In this document: piece by piece, positions 15,829-21,121 of the stretch | Layout of the letters: every line of letters begins with the position of its first letter | Numbering within the stretch: the first letter of the stretch is position 1 | Source of the DNA: Deltaproteobacteria bacterium | GTDB taxonomy: Bacteria; Myxococcota_A; UBA9160; PR03 | Length of the DNA: 21,121 nucleotides | Reading direction: 5' to 3' | NCBI GenBank assembly: GCA_018262315.1 | Contig: JAGSPS010000074.1 | Span: 1-21,121, forward strand | Notes under the pieces: generated by a model | Database searches by the model: none | The model's input: the letters and a program-made list of their open reading frames with translations, nothing else | Told to the model about the DNA's origin: nothing | Made by a program: the position numbers and the translations under genes

Positions 15829-17255
15829 TAGGGTTCCACCACTTCGACCGGACCGAAGCGCTCGAGCTGCGGCCGCAGCGACGCCGCCGGCCCGACCGCG
15901 ACGATCGCAACGCGATCGGGATGCAATAGCCGGCTCGCGGCGGCGGCGACGTCGTCCTGCGTCACCGCCTGCACGCGGGTCCGGTAGGTGTCGAGGGAGT
16001 CGGGCGGCAACCCGTAGACGTCGAGATCGACGAGCGAGCCCGCGATCGCCGACGAGGTTTCGAGACCGAGCACGAAGCGGCCGGCGGAGAAGCTCTTCAC
16101 GAGCCGCAACTCGGCGGCCGACGGCGGCCTGCTGTGCATCCCGTCCATCTCGGCGAGTGCGATCTCGACCACGCGCCCGGCTTCGGCGACGCGCGTCGAA
16201 GTGCTCACCAGGAATGGACCCGGGTACCAGCGCAACGCGAAGCCAGACCCGACCGAGTAGGCGAGCCCCTCGTCCGCTCGCACGCGCGTCATCAGCCGCG
16301 ACAGGAAGCCGCCGCCGCCGAGGACGGTGTTCATCAGATCGGCGGCGACGCGCTCGGGGTCGCGGCGCGAGATGCCCTCGTGGCCGATCGCCAGCATGGC
16401 CTGCGCGAGGTCCGGCCGGTCGACGATCACCACGCGGCGCGACGCGGGCGTCGGATCGGGCGCCGGGGTGCCCCGCTCGAGTCCCGCGCCGGCCGGCCAG
16501 TCGCCGAAATGGGCACGCACCTGCTCGAGCGCGGCCTCGGCCGTCACGTCGCCGACGACGTAGACGATCGACTGGGCGGGCGTGAAGAGCCGCGCGTGGA
16601 ACGCGCGCAGCGCACGCGCATCGAGCTTTGCGACACTCGCGGGCTCGCCATCGGCCGACACTCCGTAGCGATGGCCACCGTAGAGCATGCGCGCCAACTG
16701 CTTGCCGGCGAGCGCCTGGGGCTCGTCCTTCTCCTGCTCGAAGCTCGCCAGCTGTTCGGCGCGCGCGCGCGCGACTTCGCCCGGGTCGAAGCGCGGTCGA
16801 TGCACGACGTCGGCGAGCACGTCGAAGAGTCGCTTCGAGTCCTCCGAGAGTCCCGCGACGCCGACCGACGCCGAGTCCCATCCAGCGCTCGCGGAGAGCG
16901 AGGCGCCCATCTCCTCGACCGCGCGCGCCAGCGCGAGCGCGTCGCGCTTGCCCGCGCCGCGCTTCATCACGTCGAGCGTGAGCGACGCGATCCCCGCCTG
17001 CTCGAGCGACTCGCTGCCCGCGCCGCGCCGCGTGATCACGCCCAGCGCGAGTCGCGGCAGCGAATGATCCTCGAGCACCAGCACGGTGACTCCATCGTCG
17101 AGCTGCGCGCGGTGCAGGCGCGACTGCGGCACGACCGGGCCTTCGACGATCGGCGGCGGCAACTGCTCCCACGCGGGCTTCGCGCCGAGCCCGGCGCAGC
17201 CGGCCGCGAACAGCACGATCGCAACGCCGGCAGCGAGCGCGCGGGAGCGCGTCAC
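15828..17255 (-). CDS. M16-family peptidase-like lipoprotein without the HxxEH zinc motif
   Basis: A 475-residue protein. The lipoprotein signal MTRSRALAAGVAIVLFAAGC places the lipidated Cys at residue 20. Two M16 halves follow: an N-terminal domain (LDDGVTVLVLEDHSLPRLALGVITRRGAG) and a C-terminal domain marked by LGGGGFLSRLMTRVRADEGLAYSVGS, the substrate-binding R/Y element of M16B. Where an active M16 has HxxEH, this protein reads LEQAGIASLTLD, so it is the non-catalytic partner type. M16B enzymes often work as a heterodimer of an active and an inactive subunit, and the active one is encoded immediately upstream. GTG 17255 overlaps the upstream stop as GTGA, and the stop overlaps the TraB/GumN start. 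An anchored complex in the periplasm is the likely product. Confidence 0.93.
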   Translation of the reverse strand: MTRSRALAAGVAIVLFAAGCAGLGAKPAWEQLPPPIVEGPVVPQSRLHRAQLDDGVTVLVLEDHSLPRLALGVITRRGAGSESLEQAGIASLTLDVMKRGAGKRDALALARAVEEMGASLSASAGWDSASVGVAGLSEDSKRLFDVLADVVHRPRFDPGEVARARAEQLASFEQEKDEPQALAGKQLARMLYGGHRYGVSADGEPASVAKLDARALRAFHARLFTPAQSIVYVVGDVTAEAALEQVRAHFGDWPAGAGLERGTPAPDPTPASRRVVIVDRPDLAQAMLAIGHEGISRRDPERVAADLMNTVLGGGGFLSRLMTRVRADEGLAYSVGSGFALRWYPGPFLVSTSTRVAEAGRVVEIALAEMDGMHSRPPSAAELRLVKSFSAGRFVLGLETSSAIAGSLVDLDVYGLPPDSLDTYRTRVQAVTQDDVAAAASRLLHPDRVAIVAVGPAASLRPQLERFGPVEVVEP

Positions 17256-18613
17256 TTCGACGCCTGGGCGTTCGGCTGGGGAATGACGTGCACGACACTG
17301 CGGCGGTCGTCGCGGAAATAGGTTTGCGCCACGCGCTGCACGTCTTTGGCGGTGACGGCGGCAAACGCCTTCAAGCGCTCGTCCACCGAGCGGATACGCC
17401 CGAAGCTCACGTACTCGCGCGCGATGCGACTCGCCTTTTCGTTGGCGGTCTCCATGCCCGAGAGCAGGTCGACCTCGATCTGGCGCTTCGCCTTGGCCAA
17501 CTCGCCGGACGGCACGGGTTCATCTCGCAGTCGCTGGATCTCCGCCATGAAGAGGCGTTCGACCTCGTCGACGTCGCGGCCGGGACGCACGCTCGCGAAG
17601 GCGTAGAAGAGTCCCGCGTCCTGCAGCTCCCAGTACGCGCCCTGCGCGCCGAGCGCCAGCTCTTTGTCGTAGACCAGCTTCCGGTAGAGCCGCGAACTGC
17701 GCCCCCCGGAGAGCACGAGACTCGCGACGTCGAGGGCTTCCGCGTCGGGATGCCCGATCGCGGGTGCGTGCCACGCGGCGGCGAGGATGGGGCTGCGCAC
17801 GTCGAAGCGGACGACGCCGCGGCGCTCCCCACGCTGTTCCGGTTCCTTCGTCGGGCTGCGCGGGATCTCGGCGACCGGCTCGAAGCCCCCGAAGGCGCGC
17901 CGGACGCGGGCGAGGGCATCGGTCGCGTCGAAGTCGCCCGCAATCGCGATCACGATGTTGTTGGGCGCATAATAGGTCCTGAAGAAATCCTGGCACGCCT
18001 TCACGGGAACGGTCTCGATGTCGCTGCGCCAGCCGATCGTCGGCACGCGATACGGGTGCGCCTGGAACGCGAGCCCGAGCAACAACTCGAATGCGCGCCC
18101 GTCCGGCTGGTCCTCGCTGCGCAGGCGGCGCTCCTCCAGCACCACCTGGCGCTCGCTCGCGAGTGTCTCCTCGGTGATCTTGAGATTGGCGAGGCGTTCC
18201 GCCTCCAGCTCGATCACCAGCGGCAGCGAATCGGGCGCGACGTCCTCGAAGTAGACGGTCGTGTCGGCCGTGGTGTAGGCGTTCACGCGACCGCCGCGGC
18301 CCTCGATCATGCGCTCGTGCGACTCGGGCGGCAGTCGATCGGTGCCGCGGAACATCATGTGCTCGAACAGGTGCGCGAGCCCCGTGTAGCCGGTCTCGTC
18401 CTTCGAGCCCGCGCGCACCCACATCTGGAACGAGACGCCGGGCGTGGCAGGATCCGGGAGCAGCAGCACGGTGAGACCGTTGTCGAGCTTGGTGATCTGG
18501 GTGCGCAGGGCGGGATCGTCCACGTCCGGCGCGGCGAACGCCGCAATCGCGACGCCTCCGAGAGCAAGCGCAAGCGCGGCGACGAGCGCTTTGCGGAGAG
18601 CGGCTGCGAGCAT
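17252..18613 (-). CDS. M16-family zinc metallopeptidase, active subunit (pitrilysin/insulinase superfamily)
   Basis: A 453-residue protein with an N-terminal signal peptide (hydrophobic stretch about residues 8-28, likely cleaved after AFA). The M16 zinc motif HLFEH is at residues 81-85, and the conserved Glu of the ELEAER segment (residues 135-139) is the expected third ligand. NAYTTADTTVYFEDV follows the motif as in active M16B peptidases. The second domain contains LVLSGGRSSRLYRKLVYDKELALG, the substrate-binding half. The enzyme should be periplasmic and degrade unfolded or oligomeric peptides together with the downstream inactive subunit. ATG 18613 is the first gene of a three-gene overlapping operon; only 38 bp separate it from the divergent CoA-binding gene, so the promoters are compressed into that gap or lie inside coding sequence. 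Confidence 0.95.
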   Translation of the reverse strand: MLAAALRKALVAALALALGGVAIAAFAAPDVDDPALRTQITKLDNGLTVLLLPDPATPGVSFQMWVRAGSKDETGYTGLAHLFEHMMFRGTDRLPPESHERMIEGRGGRVNAYTTADTTVYFEDVAPDSLPLVIELEAERLANLKITEETLASERQVVLEERRLRSEDQPDGRAFELLLGLAFQAHPYRVPTIGWRSDIETVPVKACQDFFRTYYAPNNIVIAIAGDFDATDALARVRRAFGGFEPVAEIPRSPTKEPEQRGERRGVVRFDVRSPILAAAWHAPAIGHPDAEALDVASLVLSGGRSSRLYRKLVYDKELALGAQGAYWELQDAGLFYAFASVRPGRDVDEVERLFMAEIQRLRDEPVPSGELAKAKRQIEVDLLSGMETANEKASRIAREYVSFGRIRSVDERLKAFAAVTAKDVQRVAQTYFRDDRRSVVHVIPQPNAQASK

Positions 18614-18651
18614 GGCGGCCTAGCCTAACCCAGCACTACTTGGAGTCCACG

Positions 18652-19077
18652 ATGCGCGACGACGATTCGTTGCTGCGTGAGATCCTCGATCGCTGCCGCA
18701 CGATCGCCGTGGTCGGCATCAAGGCGGGCGCGGACGACGATGCCTACCGCGTTCCGCATTACATGCAGCAACACGGCCATCGCATCGTGCCAGTCTCTCC
18801 GAAGCTCGATACCGTGCTGGGCGAGCGCTGTGTCGCGAGCCTGCGCGAAGTGCACGAGCGCGTGGACCTCGTGAACCTCTTCCGCGCCCCGCAGCACCTG
18901 CCCGCGCACGTGGACGAGATCCTCGCGATGGACCCCCTCCCCTTCGCGGTGTGGTTCCAGCTCGGCATCCGCGACGACGCAAGCGCGGCGCGCCTGCGCG
19001 CCGCCGGGGTGCGCGTCGTGCAGGACGCGTGCCTGATGGTCGAACACGCCCGCCTCGCAGGTCGCGTCCACCCCTGA
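18652..19077 (+). CDS. CoA-binding domain protein (YccU-like)
   Basis: A 141-residue single-domain protein with the Rossmann-like CoA_binding_2 fold. Marks are TIAVVGIKAGADDDAYRVPHYM, IVPVSPK, VDLVNLFRAPQHLPAHVDE, VWFQLGIRDDASAARLRAAG and the C-terminal DACLMVEHARL with its conserved Cys. The family resembles the CoA-binding domain of succinyl-CoA synthetase; its physiological role is not settled. ATG 18652 is chosen over TTG 18640 because GGAG at 18642-18645 sits six bases before it. The stop codon TGA (19075-19077) is part of the left arm of palindromic element C. It is divergent from the M16 operon and convergent with the GT2 gene. Confidence 0.93.
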   Translation: MRDDDSLLREILDRCRTIAVVGIKAGADDDAYRVPHYMQQHGHRIVPVSPKLDTVLGERCVASLREVHERVDLVNLFRAPQHLPAHVDEILAMDPLPFAVWFQLGIRDDASAARLRAAGVRVVQDACLMVEHARLAGRVHP

Positions 19078-19099
19078 CCGTTGACTTGGGGACGGTCAG
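19074..19099. repeat. REP-like palindromic element C, overlapping two stop codons
   Basis: CTGACCGT (19074-19081) and ACGGTCAG (19092-19099) form a perfect 8-bp stem around TGACTTGGGG. The stretch CGTTGACTTGGGGACG is identical to 16 bases of element B, and the preceding CTGACC also occurs at the left edge of B. The element occupies the whole convergent gap: the CoA-binding gene's TGA lies in the left arm and the GT2 gene's TGA (19098-19096) in the right arm. It may act as a bidirectional transcript end. Confidence 0.75.
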
Positions 19100-19830
19100 T
19101 TCTTCACGCGGACGCGGAAGTGGCGGGCTTGCATCCAGCGCACGCCGAACAGGTCGACGATGCCGACCCAGAGGCGGTTGCCGATGCCGTACTTGGAGAC
19201 ACCGTAACGGCGCTCGCGGTGCGCGACGGGCATCTCGACGATCTTCGTCGCGCCCTCCATGCGCAGCAGCGTGGGGAGGAAGCGGTGCATGTTGCGGAAG
19301 AGCCGGACGCGCTTCACGTACTCGGTGCGCATCGCGCGCAGCGAGCAGCCGACGTCGGTGACCGACTCGTTCGTCACCCAGTTCCGCGCGCGGTTGGCGA
19401 CGCGCGACGAAACGAGCCGCACCCACGAGTCGCGACGCTTCATGCGCACGCCGTTCACGACGTCGGCGCCCTCGGCGTCCATCTTCGCAACGAGTCTGGG
19501 GATGTCGGCGGGATCGTTCTGCAGGTCGGCGTCGAGCGTGACGGTGATCTCGCCGCGCACGGCGTCGAAGCCCGCCGCGAATGCCGCCGTCTGGCCGTGG
19601 TTGCCGTCGAGCACCACCACGCGCACGCGAGGGTCCTTGGCGGCGATCTCGCGCAGCACGGCGAGGCTGCGGTCCTTCGAGCCGTCGTCCACGAAGACGA
19701 TCTCGGCGCCGCCGGCGATGCTCGCGAGCGCGGCGTCGAGTTCGCGGTGCAGTGTCGCGAGTGACTCTTCCTCGTTGTAGACGGGGATCATCACCGAAAC
19801 GCGCGGCGGCGCGGGACTCGCGGCGCTCAC
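19096..19830 (-). CDS. family 2 glycosyltransferase (dolichyl/undecaprenyl-phosphate sugar synthase-like)
   Basis: A 244-residue GT-A fold enzyme. It opens with VSVMIPVYNEEESL and IVFVDDGSKDRSL (nucleotide-sugar binding), followed by NHGQTAAFAAGFDAVRG and the metal-binding DADLQNDP. A C-terminal RRYGVSKYGIGNRL segment matches the DPM1/ArnC group. It lacks the two C-terminal membrane helices of ArnC and GtrB, so it resembles the soluble DPM1 type. Such enzymes load a sugar onto a polyprenyl phosphate at the cytoplasmic membrane face, to be used by a GT-C transferase such as the ArnT-like protein encoded nearby on the other strand. GTG 19830 begins one base after the upstream gene's TAG stop, indicating an operon with the unknown protein. 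The sugar is not identifiable. Confidence 0.92.
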   Translation of the reverse strand: MSAASPAPPRVSVMIPVYNEEESLATLHRELDAALASIAGGAEIVFVDDGSKDRSLAVLREIAAKDPRVRVVVLDGNHGQTAAFAAGFDAVRGEITVTLDADLQNDPADIPRLVAKMDAEGADVVNGVRMKRRDSWVRLVSSRVANRARNWVTNESVTDVGCSLRAMRTEYVKRVRLFRNMHRFLPTLLRMEGATKIVEMPVAHRERRYGVSKYGIGNRLWVGIVDLFGVRWMQARHFRVRVKN

Positions 19831-19831
19831 G

Positions 19832-20452
19832 CTACGACTCGCGGCAGAGCACGAACCAGGAGCCGAGGTCTTTGCCCTTGCGCGCCGCCGATCCGATCGT
19901 CACGTGCTGCGAGACGCCGCGCAGGCGATCGATCATGAAGCCGTACACGAGGCGCGAGAGACCCACCTCGTTGCGGCGGATCTCCGGCCACTCGGGCGGA
20001 TGCGCCGGCGGCACCTGGTTGTAGTCGACGAGTAGCTCGCCGCGCTCGGCGTCGGGGCGCAGCACGAAGTAACCGGGGCCGGTGAGCCAGCGCATGCTGC
20101 CCTCGTTGTAGCCCCAGAGCTGCGCGGGCGCGTTGGCGTCGGCGTCGGCCGGGCGACAGAAGCGCTTCTCGAAGTGGCTGAAGGCGGGCAGCGTGTTCTT
20201 GCCGTAGTGCCGCACGGGCTTCATGGCTGCGACGCTGGGGCCGACCATGTCGGTCATGCGCAGTTCGCGAAAGCCGGCGACCGCCTCGTAGAGCCGGCGC
20301 TGTTCGGCGCGGCCCGCGGAGCGGACCGCGGTGACGCGTTCGGCGTGGCTCATGTCGTCGAGCACGCGCGCCACCTCGATCGGTTTCACGACGGCTTCAC
20401 GCAGAAGACCTAGAAACGCGCGAGTCGGATCGGAATCGTGGTTGCCGGCCAT
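19832..20452 (-). CDS. conserved-looking hypothetical protein, 206 aa
   Basis: I do not recognise this protein. It is a soluble, mixed-composition sequence without signal peptide, membrane segment or low-complexity region. The first 75 residues are helical and charged (AFLGLLREAVVKPIEVARVLDDMSHAERV). The rest is rich in aromatics and glycine (LPAFSHFEKRFCRP, LWGYNEGSMRWLTGPGYFVLR, VDYNQVPP, SWFVLCRE), suggesting a beta-rich domain. Cysteines occur at FCRP and VLCRE. ATG 20452 has GGAGG six bases or so upstream (GGAGGTGCCCC-ATG), a strong signal that it is translated. It is the first gene of an operon with the GT2 glycosyltransferase (one-base gap), so a link to glycolipid or envelope metabolism is possible but only by association. 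Confidence 0.8.
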   Translation of the reverse strand: MAGNHDSDPTRAFLGLLREAVVKPIEVARVLDDMSHAERVTAVRSAGRAEQRRLYEAVAGFRELRMTDMVGPSVAAMKPVRHYGKNTLPAFSHFEKRFCRPADADANAPAQLWGYNEGSMRWLTGPGYFVLRPDAERGELLVDYNQVPPAHPPEWPEIRRNEVGLSRLVYGFMIDRLRGVSQHVTIGSAARKGKDLGSWFVLCRES

Positions 20453-20538
20453 GGGGCACCTCCGCTCGCGCGAAGGTAACGTCGGCCCTCACGGGGCGGA
20501 AGCCCGCGCCGGCCCAGGCATGGCCGGATCGTCCTGGC

Positions 20539-20594
20539 GATTCGGCGACTTCGATTGGGCGACCTGGATTTCGCGAGTTCGATTTGGCGAGTTG
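20539..20594 (+). repeat. four tandem 14-bp repeats upstream of the ArnT-like gene
   Basis: Units at 20539, 20553, 20567 and 20581 read GATTCGGCGACTTC, GATTGGGCGACCTG, GATTTCGCGAGTTC and GATTTGGCGAGTTG. The shared core is GATTNGGCGA, with one mismatch in the third unit. The array lies in the divergent gap and ends exactly where the GGGAGGAG Shine-Dalgarno begins. Direct repeats in this position could be regulator binding sites for either divergent unit. Confidence 0.75.
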
Positions 20595-20602
20595 GGGAGG
20601 AG
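20595..20602 (+). promoter_or_regulatory. strong Shine-Dalgarno ahead of a non-standard start codon
   Basis: GGGAGGAG followed by TCGCG and then CTG at 20608. It is the only good ribosome binding site before the ArnT-like coding sequence, and no ATG or GTG follows until inside the conserved domain. Confidence 0.55.
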
Positions 20603-20607
20603 TCGCG

Positions 20608-21121
20608 CTGCACGCTGCGCCCGCCAGTCCCTGGGTCCGAGCCGTCCTGTTCGCGGGGACGGCGCTGCTGCTGCTAGCGCGCCTCGACGGCACGGGCCTG
20701 TGGGCGCCCGACGAACCGCGTTACGGCCACGTCGCCGAGACGGTGCGGTCGATGGAGTTCGGCGCGAGCGGCCTCGTGTTGTTGCACCTGAACGGCGAAC
20801 CCTACACGCAGAAGCCTCCCCTCTACTACTGGCTGGCGGCGGCGGCGGGCGCGCCGTTCGGTCGCGTGAGTGAGACTGCGGCGCGTTTGCCGTCGGCGCT
20901 TGCCGGGATCGCGCTGATCGGACTCACGCTGGTGTTCGGTACGCGTCTGCTCGGCGGCGCGACCGCCACGCTCGGCGCCGCGTTGCTGCTCACCACCTTC
21001 GAGTTCGCGGACAACGCGCGACGCGCGCAACTCGACGTGCTCCTCGCACTCTTCGAGACGCTCGCGCTCGTCGCGTTCTGGCACATCGACCGCGGCATCG
21101 GTCGCCGTTGGCTCGCGCAGC
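20608..21121 (+). CDS. ArnT-like membrane glycosyltransferase (GT-C / PMT superfamily), 5' part, cut by window edge
   Basis: The frame open to the right edge encodes an N-terminal membrane helix (AVLFAGTALLLLARL), then GLWAPDEPRYGHVAETV and HLNGEPYTQKPPLYYWLAAAAG. The Asp-Glu in PDEPRY and the KPPLYYWL motif are diagnostic of ArnT-type GT-C glycosyltransferases, which transfer a sugar from a polyprenyl phosphate carrier to lipid A or another envelope acceptor on the periplasmic face. Two more hydrophobic segments follow (ALAGIALIGLTLVFG, LGGATATLGAALLLTTFEFA). About 171 residues are visible; full members have about 500. The frame has no ATG or GTG before PDEPRY. CTG 20608 has a strong Shine-Dalgarno (20595-20602); TTG 20584 lies inside the tandem repeats and lacks one. 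The partner GT2 gene is encoded divergently. Confidence 0.88.
   Translation, partial: MHAAPASPWVRAVLFAGTALLLLARLDGTGLWAPDEPRYGHVAETVRSMEFGASGLVLLHLNGEPYTQKPPLYYWLAAAAGAPFGRVSETAARLPSALAGIALIGLTLVFGTRLLGGATATLGAALLLTTFEFADNARRAQLDVLLALFETLALVAFWHIDRGIGRRWLAQ

Noticed and set aside
14365..17364. Very long minus-strand frame of 999 codons
   Set aside because: Only the part from GTG 15828 has protein character and a signal peptide. The upstream part is an alternative frame of the M16 lipoprotein gene, Arg/Ala-rich as expected for GC-rich shadow frames.
20539..20594. CRISPR-like array
   Set aside because: Units are 14 bp, contiguous and without spacers, and no cas genes are present.

Overview
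The window is about 21 kb of GC-rich, tightly packed bacterial chromosome. Gene content (DnaE2-type polymerase, paired M16 peptidases, M3 oligoendopeptidase, WYL and TetR regulators, a diiron ferritin-like protein, ArnT-like glycosyltransferase) and very high GC suggest a Gram-negative, probably from the Myxococcota / former Deltaproteobacteria / Binatota area. That placement is an inference; no rRNA or tRNA gene is present to test it. Intergenic gaps are all below 200 bp. No CRISPR array, tRNA, rRNA or transposase gene was seen.

Layout. 1-2151 (minus): alpha/beta hydrolase followed by dinB (DNA polymerase IV), which runs off the left edge. 2177-4036 (plus): pepF-like M3 oligoendopeptidase. 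4083-6278 (minus): a FAD-dependent protoporphyrinogen-oxidase-like amine oxidase, then a seven-helix membrane protein. 6453-9635 (plus): dnaE2, a translesion polymerase without adjacent imuA/imuB. 9707-11439 (plus): an APC-type permease whose C-terminal universal-stress-protein-like domain lies in another frame. 11527-12501 (plus): WYL regulator, ending at a bidirectional terminator. 12610-14271 (minus): tetR followed by a diiron ferritin-like gene, the latter broken by a ~100-bp inverted duplication. 14365-18613 (minus): an overlapping three-gene envelope operon of active M16 peptidase, HxxEH-less M16 lipoprotein and TraB/GumN (TIKI-like) lipoprotein. 18652-19077 (plus): YccU-like CoA-binding protein. 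19096-20452 (minus): unknown 206-aa protein and a GT2 glycosyltransferase. 20608-21121 (plus, cut by the right edge): ArnT-like membrane glycosyltransferase, preceded by four 14-bp tandem repeats.

Three short palindromic elements (about 6284-6405, 11440-11508 and 19074-19099) lie between genes. The last two share a 16-bp core, and the first resembles them in architecture and in a shorter motif. They look like REP-type elements mobilised from elsewhere in the genome. In the third, both convergent genes take their stop codons from the element's arms.

How the genes may work together. The M16-M16-TraB operon is the clearest functional unit: three exported or lipid-anchored peptidase-like proteins with coupled translation. 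The GT2 and ArnT-like enzymes would fit a lipid-carrier sugar transfer pathway. DinB and DnaE2 are both translesion polymerases but sit in separate transcription units. I did not find a convincing wholly new defence or mobile system; the strongest anomalies are the inverted duplication in the diiron gene, the permease frameshift, the palindromic element family and the 14-bp tandem array.
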